DNA of 64,000 nt from a bacterium 1XD42-76. Lineage in GTDB: Bacteria; Bacillota; Clostridia; Lachnospirales; Lachnospiraceae. The stretch spans positions 1 to 64,000 of the forward strand of contig QZDW01000020.1 of NCBI GenBank assembly GCA_009917545.1, read 5' to 3'. Shown piece by piece: positions 14,709 through 24,900 of the stretch. The number at the start of each line of letters is the position of its first letter. Position 1 is the first letter of the stretch. Made by a program: the position numbers and the translations under genes. The notes beneath the pieces were generated by a model. That model saw only the letters and a program-made list of their open reading frames with translations. It searched no databases and was not told the origin of the DNA.

Positions 14709-17045
14709 TCAGGGAAACAGCACCTGTATTTCCCCAGCTTTTCCATATTCCCTTTGGCCGAGAAAAATATTTCTTACAATTTCCCGTTTGATGGTTTTTT
14801 CCATGAGAAGGAAGGATTTGTACGCCTCCTCATGATACTCGAACACCGGATTTCTCTGCGCCGTGGACCGGCCGCCGACTACATACTGCAGCTGCTGCAG
14901 ATAATCCACCTGTTCTACCCAGGCGTTGTCAATCGCCTGCAGGCAGCAGAGACGGATGTATTCCTTTAACTCGTCTTCCGATGCAAATGATTTCACCTTA
15001 TTCTTCCATACTGTGCTTACATAAGATAATAAGGCCCGTTTTAAGACCTTTTTCATGGCTCTCTTATTTCCCTGTCCGATATTCAGGAACCTGCCGCTCA
15101 GATGATAGGTGATATGACTCAAAAGATACCGCGTCACATCGCCGGCAGTCGGATTCCGATGCTCTTTCAAGAACCCCTGTACGCTCTCCTGTGCCAGCTT
15201 CCGCACCGTCTCCAGTTCCAGGCTTCCGCCGTCCAGGAGCCGGTTTCTCACGTCATACATCATCATTCTCTGACGTTTCATCACCTTATCGTAATCGACC
15301 GACCGCTTCCTCTGGGCGACCGCCTGCTCCTCCATAAGCTTCTGCGTCCCGTTAATCAGCTTTTTTAACCTTCCTGGAGAAATCCGCCGATCCCTGTCCA
15401 CATACGTTTCCAGTATCTTCTCCCCGACTGCAGAGACCGTATCGTCCTCGAGAGAAACGAAAAACTGGCTGCTGCCAGGATCCCCCTGGCGGCCTGCCCT
15501 GCCTCTTGCCTGCCGCTCCAGACGGATATTGGCCATACGGCCGATTCCAATGACGGCCAGTCCGCCTAACTCCCTGACTCCCGGCCCCAGACGGATATCC
15601 GTCCCGCGGCCTGCCATTCCGGTCGATACCGTAACCGTTCCTTTCTGACCGGCTTCCTTGATGATCTGGGCTTCCCAGTATGCGTTATTGGCATTCAGCA
15701 CACTGTGGGCCACCTGTTTCCCGACCAGGACGCGAGATATCAGCTCCGTATCCGCGATGGTCGAGGTTACGATTAATACCGGCTGTCCTGTCTCATGACG
15801 CCTCAGCACCTCATTTACCGCTTCCTCATACTGCTGTTCTGCATTTTTAAAAAACAGGTCTTTCTTGTCCTCTCTTTGGAGCGGCCTGTTTGGCGGAATG
15901 ACTGCCACTTTCTTTTTGTAGACTCTGTAAAGCTCTTTTCTGGCGTCCGAGATGGTGCCGCTCATCCCTGACATGCGGGGAAACATCAGGAAAAGATTCT
16001 GATATGTCACAGAAGCGATTGATCTGTTTTCACGTGTGATCTTAAGCTTTTCCTTGGCTTCAATGGCCTGATGCATGCCGCCTCTCATCTTCATGCCGGT
16101 CAGGATCCTGCCCGTACCATTATCAAGGAGCGATATTTCTCCATTTTCCGTTACGACATAGTCCTTGTCCCTTTCCATGATGATATGGGCTCTCAGGGCC
16201 AGCGTCACATGCCTGTTAAGCTCAAAATTCTCTGCTGAGTAGAACTCTCCAATCCGAAAATACTGTTCCGCATAAGCTACTCCCGCGTCCGTGAGCCATA
16301 CGCTCCCGTCCTCTTCTATGTAATCGCGTTCCGGCTGCAGCGTTGTCACAAAAAAATCGGCCAGCTCGCATAGATCCGAACGCACGCGGGGAACGCCGGA
16401 TATTACGAGGGGCATCGTCGCCGCATCCATGAGCACCATATCCGCCTCGTCAATGATGACATAGTAGAACTCCCTCATGAAGCGTTCCCGGACGCTGGAT
16501 ACCAGATTATTTAACAGATAATCAAATCCCAGGATGGAATGGGTCGTATAGACGATATCCGCTTCATAGATCTTGCGCTTCCCCATATTTCCCGCGCCTT
16601 CCCTCTGCGCCTGATCCACGCCGGAGCATACCGTCATCCCCAGGAACTCGTAGACCGGCCCCATCTCCTTCGCGTCGCGGTCTGCCAGATAATCATTGGC
16701 CGTAACCAGCATCGCGCTTTTTCCTGTCAACGCGTTCAGGTAAAGCGGCATGGTGGCCGTCAGCGTCTTCCCCTCGCCTGTATTCATCTCCGCCAGGTAA
16801 CCGTAATGCAGCGCGATTCCTCCCAGGATCTGGCAGTCGTAGGGATCCTTACCGAGAATTCTCCGGTCTGCCTCGCATACTACCGCAAACGCCCTGGGAA
16901 GGAGGCGGTTGGTTGACATTCCCTGCGAAATATGCCTGCGGAACTCATCCGTTTCCTTTTGCAGCTCCTGATCGCTTAATTTCCTGACTGCCGCCTGTTC
17001 TTCCTTTACTTTTTTTAATATATGATAAAGCTTTCTATTCGCCAT
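14709..17045 (-). CDS. secA2: SecA2, motor ATPase of accessory Sec export (778 aa)
   Basis: ATP-driven motor that feeds the glycosylated adhesin into the SecY2 channel. Walker A region EMNTGEGKT at about 86-94, TANDYLADRDA motif, DEAD box IIDEADMVLMD near 200, and the second nucleotide-binding fold with STGMAGRGTDIRLG and RQARGRAGRQGDPG. At 778 residues it is shorter than housekeeping SecA and lacks the C-terminal zinc-binding SecB/lipid tail (CxCxxxxxxCH), a hallmark of SecA2. Overlaps asp3 by 11 nt. The product likely works with Asp1-3 at the membrane rather than with SecYEG. Confidence 0.95.
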   Translation of the reverse strand: MANRKLYHILKKVKEEQAAVRKLSDQELQKETDEFRRHISQGMSTNRLLPRAFAVVCEADRRILGKDPYDCQILGGIALHYGYLAEMNTGEGKTLTATMPLYLNALTGKSAMLVTANDYLADRDAKEMGPVYEFLGMTVCSGVDQAQREGAGNMGKRKIYEADIVYTTHSILGFDYLLNNLVSSVRERFMREFYYVIIDEADMVLMDAATMPLVISGVPRVRSDLCELADFFVTTLQPERDYIEEDGSVWLTDAGVAYAEQYFRIGEFYSAENFELNRHVTLALRAHIIMERDKDYVVTENGEISLLDNGTGRILTGMKMRGGMHQAIEAKEKLKITRENRSIASVTYQNLFLMFPRMSGMSGTISDARKELYRVYKKKVAVIPPNRPLQREDKKDLFFKNAEQQYEEAVNEVLRRHETGQPVLIVTSTIADTELISRVLVGKQVAHSVLNANNAYWEAQIIKEAGQKGTVTVSTGMAGRGTDIRLGPGVRELGGLAVIGIGRMANIRLERQARGRAGRQGDPGSSQFFVSLEDDTVSAVGEKILETYVDRDRRISPGRLKKLINGTQKLMEEQAVAQRKRSVDYDKVMKRQRMMMYDVRNRLLDGGSLELETVRKLAQESVQGFLKEHRNPTAGDVTRYLLSHITYHLSGRFLNIGQGNKRAMKKVLKRALLSYVSTVWKNKVKSFASEDELKEYIRLCCLQAIDNAWVEQVDYLQQLQYVVGGRSTAQRNPVFEYHEEAYKSFLLMEKTIKREIVRNIFLGQREYGKAGEIQVLFP

Positions 17046-17478
17046 CTGTTACTTCCGTTATCGTAATGGAATGAAAGTGAAGCTGTGTCACACCGCCGTT
17101 AATCAACTGCACTTCATAGCTGTAGGTCTTTAAAGGGCATTGGAAATCGCCCTCGCCATCCCGTATGATCTGACTTCCTGCCTCTGAGTCATAACGGTCA
17201 TAAAAGAGAAGCCTCAAAAGCAGCCCGCCCGCGGGCTTTGCAGAAGCGTCCAGGCTGATATGATACCGCCCCTCTCCATCAATCAGAGGAAGGGATGGTT
17301 CCACACGCATCGCCTGATAGTTCACTTTGGAAAACCAGCGTTTTATCACGGCTCCCGGCTGTATCAATTCGTTCTTAAACTCTACGTCATCTTTTGCATG
17401 GAAAGATACCTCAGCCCCATACAGATACGTATCTTTTGCATATTCATTCCAGTAAATCTTCCATGACTGACCTGCCAT
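17035..17478 (-). CDS. asp3: Asp3, accessory Sec protein (147 aa)
   Basis: Small beta-rich protein that, with Asp1 and Asp2, forms the complex binding the adhesin and SecA2. Recognised by position and by the family pattern SWKIYWNEYAKDTYLYGAEV at the start, FKNELIQPGAVIKRWFS, and near the end KTYSYEVQLINGGVTQLHFH. Resembles a carbohydrate-binding-module-like fold in known structures. The start shares a base with the asp2 stop region (17478) and its stop overlaps secA2, so the three genes are tightly coupled. Confidence 0.88.
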   Translation of the reverse strand: MAGQSWKIYWNEYAKDTYLYGAEVSFHAKDDVEFKNELIQPGAVIKRWFSKVNYQAMRVEPSLPLIDGEGRYHISLDASAKPAGGLLLRLLFYDRYDSEAGSQIIRDGEGDFQCPLKTYSYEVQLINGGVTQLHFHSITITEVTDGE

Positions 17479-19013
17479 TATCTCCGTCTTCCTGTTTTTT
17501 TTCGTCTGCTGTCAAAATCTCTTGCTATAATTTCCCGGTACTGGCTCGCAAACCACCGGACAACGCCGCGTGTATCGTCGTTATGACGGCCATGCAGCCC
17601 TTTTCCGTAGATCCTCGCCCCTGCGTCCTTTAAGTGGGACTGAAGATTCTCATACGCATTGCCATCTAGCTCATCCTCTATCATGTATGCCACTGCAAAC
17701 CGGGTCCCGCTCCAGTCTGTGTTATCAAACAGATCCCAGAATCTGTCGTTCATCTGCTTCACTGCACCCCGGCCCAAACTGCCATATTCCTTGTGAAGGA
17801 CATCCAGCCAGGAATGACTGCCGTCTGGAGTTTTAAGCCGTTCATTATCGGCGATATCGCCGAAACTGGCCAGCGGCTTACCCATTAAGATTGTATTGGG
17901 CCTGATCTTACAACCATAATACAAGGCCCCGAATGTTCCCATCGAAATCCCTGACAGAATTACATCGGAATTCTTAAATCCAAGTTTTTTCATATGTTCC
18001 CGCAATATGTTCTCAAGGGCGCTTTCGTACTCCTCGGAACCAATATAAATATTGCCGCCCTCCAGTCTGGCCTCTGCGATCAGAAGAAACGGATGCTGCA
18101 TCCCCCTCATCATGTTATATCCCTCAAAGCCTTGCTGAGTCTTATAACCGGAGAAATAAACATTTAACGGAGGTTTAAAATTGCCAGGATCAAAATAATA
18201 AAAAATTTCTTCCCGCTTTGAAGTAACCCGCCTCTTTCCTCCAGGCAGAAAAATTCCTTTTCCCCTTCTGGAATAACGGTTATGAAGCGCGACCACGGAC
18301 AGTCTCCCTTTTCCTCTGGCCTTTAATGATACAAACAGATATCCGATTTTTCCGGTGCTGTTCGTAATGCAGACAACATCATCCAGCTCCCTTTCAGAAA
18401 ACTTCCATACATCCGGAATTTGGGGATCGGTTCCATATGTAAACTGGAGAACAGATATTTCCAGCGATATCTCTACCGTATCATCCTTTTCATACTCCAG
18501 CCAGAAATCAAGACTCTGATCTTCGGCGAACGGAATATTATTCCTCCAACAGATAATCTGATTTAACCCGTTCCCATAGTCTCCCTCCAGCTCCACGCTC
18601 TCCAGGCCTCTCCAGGAAACGTTCCCTTTAAAGCCCTGTGCCACAGCGATATTCTTCGGCTCGTATTTCTCACCATAGGAACCTGGAAAATAATCCGGCA
18701 GCTCTTCCTCCAAAAGAATCCTCAATTCTTTTGTGGAAACCTGCTTTCCCATTTTTCTTACGAAAAGCTGTTGTGTTGCTTCATTCTTTCTTAAGGGAAC
18801 CTGATCCGTAATGAATAAGCAGTACGCTTTCATAAATTGTACCAGGTAGTCAAATTCATCACCGGTAATTTCACGATCCAGAATCACAACCTCAAAATCC
18901 CTTTTCGGCAATTGAGAAAAATCAGGTTCATAGTACCACTCTGCGCATTTTGATACTGGTAAGAGCTCACTGAAGTTTTCTGTTCCCAGCTGTAATACCC
19001 GTACTGTTTCCAA
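17478..19013 (-). CDS. asp2: Asp2, GlcNAc O-acetyltransferase of accessory Sec (511 aa)
   Basis: Asp2 is needed for export and also O-acetylates GlcNAc on the adhesin during transport. The C-terminal half is an alpha/beta-hydrolase-like domain: nucleophile motif GISMG (Ser at about 357), acidic residues in YMIEDELDG (446-450) and a histidine at about 477 in LHGRHND, matching the Ser-Glu-His triad of the family. The N-terminal half has VRVLQLGTENFSELLPV and a beta-rich region. Start 19013 overlaps asp1 by 47 nt, which is long but the family start VRVLQLGTEN supports it. Confidence 0.9.
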   Translation of the reverse strand: METVRVLQLGTENFSELLPVSKCAEWYYEPDFSQLPKRDFEVVILDREITGDEFDYLVQFMKAYCLFITDQVPLRKNEATQQLFVRKMGKQVSTKELRILLEEELPDYFPGSYGEKYEPKNIAVAQGFKGNVSWRGLESVELEGDYGNGLNQIICWRNNIPFAEDQSLDFWLEYEKDDTVEISLEISVLQFTYGTDPQIPDVWKFSERELDDVVCITNSTGKIGYLFVSLKARGKGRLSVVALHNRYSRRGKGIFLPGGKRRVTSKREEIFYYFDPGNFKPPLNVYFSGYKTQQGFEGYNMMRGMQHPFLLIAEARLEGGNIYIGSEEYESALENILREHMKKLGFKNSDVILSGISMGTFGALYYGCKIRPNTILMGKPLASFGDIADNERLKTPDGSHSWLDVLHKEYGSLGRGAVKQMNDRFWDLFDNTDWSGTRFAVAYMIEDELDGNAYENLQSHLKDAGARIYGKGLHGRHNDDTRGVVRWFASQYREIIARDFDSRRKKTGRRR

Positions 19014-20595
19014 TGTTTTTGATAACCTCTTTCCATTGCTTAATCAAATACTGCGTCGTATGGGTTTTTCCAAGCTCGTAAGACCGGATCATCGCTTCAT
19101 TCCAGTTGCCAAGGCTTTCCAGGTAATACTTTAAGTCTTTTCCCAGACTGGGCAGATCCTTGTTGATCCGTCCGTTTTCTCCCGGACGCATGTACTGTGT
19201 GGCAGTCCTCAAAATCTGGGGAATTCCCATGCCCACACACAAAATCTGCAGAAACAAATCCGGTGTGTCTGCCAGATCCACCAGAAGGCGCTGTTCCCTT
19301 ACGCACTTATTCACAGATAATTCATCTACGCACTGCTCGGCGATAAACAAAACAGGCATCCAGTCTTCTTCATCCAGCAGATTCTCGGATTGATTCCTGT
19401 TCCCTTTTCCCGCCCAGGCGGAAGGATAACCATTGCGCTCTAAGATTGCGCCGATCTGTTTTAAAAGCATATCTTTTCGGTTGACTTCTGCGTTTCTGGT
19501 AAACAGATGGACCCTGGCGTTTCTGTTTTCTTCCAGATATGCCGCCATATACCTGACAGCCGTTTCCAGCGTCTCGTCGGTCAGGCGATCCACTGGAAAC
19601 AGGATCTTCTGCACATTGATTTGCTGGCTGATTCCAGGCTCCATCCTCGTATCATAGGGCGGAATATTCTTTTTGGCCGTCTGTTCCAGGCCCTTCTGCC
19701 GTGAAACCATTGCCAGATTCTCTTCTGAATCTGTTACAATATAGTTTCCGCGGGAAAGAATCTCTGCCGCCGCCCTGTTACCGTCCAGGAGCGCCCTTTC
19801 TTCGAATACGGAAAAAATCGTTTTTCTGCCTGCCAGCAGCCTGCCCAGCAAAGCCAGATGCTGTTGATGCACTGCCGCACAGAATATGTCTGTGTCCTGT
19901 GTGGTCCCAAGAGCGGCTCCAAAGACTTCCTCTATTACTTCTTCCATAGAGCCATAGGTACTCTTTGCAAACGGCAGCTGTTGTTCTGCTGCCGGCGTAT
20001 GGATCAGGTACTGGCTGCTGCGGGGATTTACCACCACATGCCCGTCTGCGAAATGGCACAGTTTCCAGACGCCTTTTTCTGTCAGATACTGGTCGTAGGC
20101 CTTTCTGCCGTTTTCATACACAGAAGTACACGAGATAAAGCCTCTGTCGTCATATATATTTTTCCGGCTGACCTGCCCGTCACGGTACAGATCAATCTGT
20201 ATGAGATTACCGTATTCCCCGAATTCGACCTTGGCATACCTTTCCTGGTTCAGCATGGCGATGATCGAAAACGGCGTATAAACAAGCTCAATATCCCGGG
20301 GCCAGTTCAGATTGTGAAAGGAAAGGATTGCCTGCTTTTTCCTGCGAACCTCCTGTATCGCGTCAAATACCGACCAGTAGGGAACCCGGAACGCACTTTG
20401 CCTGTGCAGGAAATGCCGGAAATTCGGCGCGTAGGACAGCAAGAGGATCTTGTATTCACAGATGGAATTTCTCTGAAACAGCTGAATCTGTTTGACCGTA
20501 TCATCTGTTTCCGTTTTCATCCGGCGCCTGTACCAGAACTGTTCATCCTCTTTCCATTCATCCTTTAAATACCAGGCTGGGATAAAGTACAACAT
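18967..20595 (-). CDS. asp1: Asp1, accessory Sec protein with GT-B-like fold (542 aa)
   Basis: Asp1 is a non-catalytic GT-B-like protein that scaffolds the Asp1-2-3 complex and recognises the adhesin. The start MLYFIPAWYLKDEW is diagnostic. Middle segments ELVYTPFSIIAMLNQERYAKVEFGEYGNL and the C-terminal GMGIPQILRTATQYM fit the family and its 500-540-residue length (segments given in pieces: ELVYTPFSIIAMLN; VEFGEYGNL). It lies 27 nt after secY2 and overlaps asp2. Confidence 0.88.
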   Translation of the reverse strand: MLYFIPAWYLKDEWKEDEQFWYRRRMKTETDDTVKQIQLFQRNSICEYKILLLSYAPNFRHFLHRQSAFRVPYWSVFDAIQEVRRKKQAILSFHNLNWPRDIELVYTPFSIIAMLNQERYAKVEFGEYGNLIQIDLYRDGQVSRKNIYDDRGFISCTSVYENGRKAYDQYLTEKGVWKLCHFADGHVVVNPRSSQYLIHTPAAEQQLPFAKSTYGSMEEVIEEVFGAALGTTQDTDIFCAAVHQQHLALLGRLLAGRKTIFSVFEERALLDGNRAAAEILSRGNYIVTDSEENLAMVSRQKGLEQTAKKNIPPYDTRMEPGISQQINVQKILFPVDRLTDETLETAVRYMAAYLEENRNARVHLFTRNAEVNRKDMLLKQIGAILERNGYPSAWAGKGNRNQSENLLDEEDWMPVLFIAEQCVDELSVNKCVREQRLLVDLADTPDLFLQILCVGMGIPQILRTATQYMRPGENGRINKDLPSLGKDLKYYLESLGNWNEAMIRSYELGKTHTTQYLIKQWKEVIKNIGNSTGITAGNRKLQ

Positions 20596-20622
20596 CGGGT
20601 ATGGTTACATCCTTTCCAACAA

Positions 20623-21822
20623 TCAGATAAAAAATGAATATGAATCAAACGTCCGGTATGCCTTCACTTCCCGGTACAGAGGACACAGGATCCCTGTCAG
20701 GATCATAGCCGATGCAGGAAACAGCGCCAGCTCAGACGGTATTTCTCCTCTCAGCGAAAGCCCCAGTGAGATTCCCATCAAAAGGCATAAAACACAGCCG
20801 CTGAAACATGTCAGCAGCAGCAGTTTTCTCCTTAAATATCTTTTTGTTTTCTTACCTGCATAGACGCCTACGATGCTGTCGCCGCTTTTTTGCAGCTGCT
20901 CCGCCATGTCGCCCGGCGCTACCATAATGAATGAAAACATCATATTCAATGCAAAAATAATCCCAATGTAAACGGCTGCCCCTGTAGCGGTTGTCAGATT
21001 CAGTTTTCCTGAGATAAATTGCAGCGTGCGGTTATCCTCGTAAAGCAGCAAAAAAAACTGTACTGTCAGCTGAGGAATCATAAAAAAAGAAACGGCAAAC
21101 ATAACCGGCATCACGCCGATCGGATCCAGTTTTAATGCGATATAGCTCTTATCTGCATAAATATTATGGATGGACACACGCTGAACCGGAATGCGGATCA
21201 GTATATTTTCCATCGTCAGGATCACCACTGCCATAATCAGGCAGAGGAACACCGGCTTATGAAGCTCTGCCCATGTAAATTTTTGTATCGTGGCGGCCAG
21301 ATTATCCAGGACATTGACCATGATGAGCGGGGTTTGTCCGCCGATTCCCCGTTCCTTATTCGCGCCTGCCATTTTATGTATTATGATGGCGCCTGCCGTC
21401 ATCTCCAGCACAGCGATTGCTTTTAATGTCTGAATCCCTGTGTCTGAATCCTGAAACGTCAGTTTGTCCGCCCGCGACATGGCCGATGCCGCCGCTATCG
21501 CTATCATCAGTATCAATGTAATCCGTCCCAGCTTCTGCGGTGAAAAACGGGCTTTGTATTCAGCTCCTCTTATCGCCATATATATCCACAGGATCAGGGT
21601 TGACGTGATATACGGCATGATACCAAGAGCAAATATCGTATATTGGTATCTGTCCCCGCTGATCATGGAAATCAGAATATTCTGGGAATTCAACTCTTCC
21701 AGCTGGTGTGCAGCCGGATCTACCTGATAAAGCAGAATACTCCTTCCAATCATGTAGATTGCAAGGATCACGATTGTTAAGAGGAGTCTCTGCCTTAACT
21801 CATGAGTTCTATTCTTGTTCAA
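20623..21822 (-). CDS. secY2: SecY2, accessory Sec translocation channel (399 aa)
   Basis: Channel of the accessory Sec pathway in the cytoplasmic membrane. About ten transmembrane helices are visible, beginning with RLLLTIVILAIYMIGRSILL. SecY-type signatures include FALGIMPYITSTLILW (helix 2/3) and GDMAEQLQKSGDSIVG near residue 325, the latter matching the conserved cytoplasmic loop before helix 9. The protein is shorter than SecY (about 430), as usual for SecY2. It begins at TTG with GAAGGGA upstream. It follows the adhesin gene and a strong stem-loop, and precedes asp1. Confidence 0.92.
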   Translation of the reverse strand: MNKNRTHELRQRLLLTIVILAIYMIGRSILLYQVDPAAHQLEELNSQNILISMISGDRYQYTIFALGIMPYITSTLILWIYMAIRGAEYKARFSPQKLGRITLILMIAIAAASAMSRADKLTFQDSDTGIQTLKAIAVLEMTAGAIIIHKMAGANKERGIGGQTPLIMVNVLDNLAATIQKFTWAELHKPVFLCLIMAVVILTMENILIRIPVQRVSIHNIYADKSYIALKLDPIGVMPVMFAVSFFMIPQLTVQFFLLLYEDNRTLQFISGKLNLTTATGAAVYIGIIFALNMMFSFIMVAPGDMAEQLQKSGDSIVGVYAGKKTKRYLRRKLLLLTCFSGCVLCLLMGISLGLSLRGEIPSELALFPASAMILTGILCPLYREVKAYRTFDSYSFFI

Positions 21823-21839
21823 ACAAACATCCCTTCATA

Positions 21840-21873
21840 TATATCTCTCCGACAGGAATGCCGGAGAGATATA
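21840..21873 (-). promoter_or_regulatory. Strong stem-loop between adhesin gene and secY2
   Basis: Perfect 12-bp stem TATATCTCTCCG/CGGAGAGATATA with a 10-nt loop. There is no T-run after it, and it ends close to the secY2 ribosome site. It could act as a partial terminator, mRNA processing or stability element setting adhesin above export-machine expression. Confidence 0.6.
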
Positions 21874-21916
21874 CATTTATTGTCCAGATTATCTTACTTG
21901 AAATCTGTACCTGGCC

Positions 21917-24900
21917 TTACTTCTGGCTGTCGCCGGATTCTTTTTTATTCTTTCTGTTCCTGCGATACCCGTCCACAGTACTTGCCGCTGCTCCGATTAC
22001 AGGAATCCATGACCACCAGATTCTGGACATTGGCGCTCCTGCAAGCGCTACCTCTTCATCTTCGATCTCTGTGAGTTCTTCAACTGCCTCATCTTCTTCG
22101 TCAAGAACTGCAAGAGGTACTTCTTCGTCAATAATCTGTGTCAGTTCATCTTCACTGTCCGTTACCGTAAACGGAAGGAAGGTTTCCTCATTGTCCACCT
22201 GTATCAGGTTGCCTGTGTTACCCACATCCTGCATTGCCGCAAGAGGTACGATCTGATCATCAATCTGTGTCACAGTTGTCGGGATTTCGGCAGCTGGTAC
22301 AATCGGTTCGTCAATGATATCGGTTCCAACCGGTATGTCGGTGTCATCTGTTGCATCAGCTCCGTCTTCCGCAGCTCCGGTATCGGTATCGGCTCCCGCA
22401 TCCGTTCCGTCTCCTGTTGTCCCGTCATCTGCAGAACCAGCTCCATCGCCTGTTGTTCCATCATCATCTGCTGAACCAGTGTCATCTCCTTCCGGCTCAT
22501 CGTCATCTGTTTCCGTCCCGGCAGCTTCACTGTTGCTTGTGCTGGTGCTGGCTGAAGCGCTTTCGCTTTCACTTGAGGAGAGGCTTGCGCTGTTGCTTAA
22601 GCTTTCTTCTGTACTTTCAGCCAAGCTTTCACTCTCGCTGGCGCTTAAGCTCTCGCTCATGCTGGCAGACAGGCTTTCACTCTCGCTGGCGCTTAAACTT
22701 TCATTTGCATTATCATCCAGGCTCTCACTCTCGCTGACGCTTAAGCTTTCACTGATACTATTGCTCAGGCTTTCGTTCTCACCATTACTTAAGCTATCGC
22801 TTTCGCTTGTGCTATTGCTTTCGCTCGTGCTTACGCTTTCGCTTTCACTTGTGCTATTGCTCTCGCTCGTGCTATTGCTTTCACTCGTGCTCACGCTCTC
22901 GCTCGTGCTTACGCTATCGCTTTCGCTCGTGCTATTGCTTTCGCTTGTGCTTACGCTATCACTTTCACTTGTGCTATTGCTTTCACTCGTGCTCACGCTA
23001 TCGCTTGTGCTATTGCTCTCGCTCGTGCTATTGCTCTCGCTCGTGCTCACACTATCGCTTTCGCTTGTGCTATTACTTTCACTTGTGCTTTCGCTCGTGC
23101 TATTGCTTTCACTCGTACTTACGCTATCGCTTGTGCTATTGCTCTCGCTTATGCTTACGCTATCACTTTCACTTGTGCTATTGCTTTCACTCGTGCTCAC
23201 GCTATCGCTTGTGCTATTGCTCTCGCTCGTGCTCACACTATCGCTTTCACTTGTGCTATTGCTCTCGCTCGTGCTATTGCTTTCACTCGTGCTCGCATCT
23301 TCACTCTCTTTTATGCTTTCGCTCGTGCTCGCATCTTCGCTTTCCTTTATACTTTCGCTCGTGCTCGCATCTTCACTTTCCTTTATGCTTTCACTCGTGC
23401 TCGCATCTTCGCTTTCTTTTATACTTTCGCTCGTGCTCGCATCTTCGCTTTCACTCACTGCTTTTGAGTACGAGTCTGACTGAGAAACAGAATCCGACTC
23501 ACTCTCTGAATTAAATCTTTCAGATTCGCTTACGGCATGGTCGCTGGCACTTTCACTTACCGAATCAGCAACGGACGCACTATCGCTCGCGGCTTTTGAC
23601 TCAGAATCACTTGCCTCTCGGGCAGATTCAGACTCAGATATAGCGGTACTCTCAGAGGTACTGATGGCTTCTGATTCACTCTCTATCGTACTATGATAGC
23701 CGCTCAGTGCTTCACTATAGCCATCTATGATTTCTCCTTGTTTTATATGTCTATCATAATCATACGTTGTCGTTGTTGTTTTTGTAGTGTAATCTACTCC
23801 TTCACGGATTGAAAATGTATAGTCCGGCTTATCGGAGCCGTTTTTATACAGGCCGTATATGCCGTTCGCGTCTTTTCTTAATGTATAGTCGCTGCCGATA
23901 TCCTGTACCCTAAAGTTACTATCACCTGTTTGGAGTCTAAAGCCTCCACTCTTTATCAAAAGAGTCTGATTCTCATCATTATCAAGTGTAAGTTTATGCC
24001 AGTCGCCATCCTGATCCTGAACAACAATGTACTGTCCAACACCAAACGGGCCGCCATTTCCACCTGCAACATCATAGTCTTTACCATTGACCGTCCCAGA
24101 CTTTATCTCCGTATCCCCGCTAGCGTTATTGAACAGGTCATTATTCTTCTTATACTCTTTATAATAACCGCTGGAACCATCCTTTTTTACAACAAACAGC
24201 TTTGTAGGATTATTCCCTTTTCCCTCTTCAAGAATATAAGAAATTGTTCCATCTGGATTGATCTGCCTGGGTGGATCTATGTATTCCTTTCCATTTATTG
24301 TAATACTGACTTTCGGTGTGCCATCTGAATTATTTGTGATCACATAACTGGTTTCCGGAGCATTTCCGGCTGGAAGCTGGGTATCATTTTTAATCGGTGG
24401 TTTACCAGTTCCGCCGCTTTGAACCGTCGTCTCTGTACCACCTGTAACCTCATAAGAAATCTCTGCTTTATTTACTGTTACATTTCCGTCCCCATCTACA
24501 GTATACTTATAAACCTCAGAAAGCTCTCTTCCCTTGTCATCTTTATAATAAACTGTATAATACCCATCATCATTCCATTCAATCCTGTCTACTGTTGAGC
24601 CCTGGCTGACGATATCGTATGTGATAATGCTCTCAGCTACGGATTGCTGTGTTTTCTCCAAGTCTCCACCCGCATCAGAAGTCGAAGTCAATACTGACAA
24701 TGCAGAATCATATGTGGAAAGCGCTGACGCCATATCACTGGTAAGATCACTGAACTGGTAAGTTTCCGACGTACTCTCGTACCGGCTCAGCGATTCGCTG
24801 ATTGCCGCACTGGTAGAAGCACTTTCAGACACTACAGTTGAAGTACTGGTACTCGCACTGTTGCTCTCTTTTTCAGATGTACTTACTACATCACTTTTAC

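Noticed and set aside
22800-23460. Possible CRISPR-like regular repeats
   Set aside because: They are in-frame coding repeats of variable spacing inside the adhesin, with no unique spacers.
22314-23514. Long plus-strand open frames (up to 389 codons) across the adhesin repeats
   Set aside because: They are mirror images of Ser/Glu-rich codons (Leu/Ser-rich products) with no start signals; the minus-strand adhesin explains the open frames.
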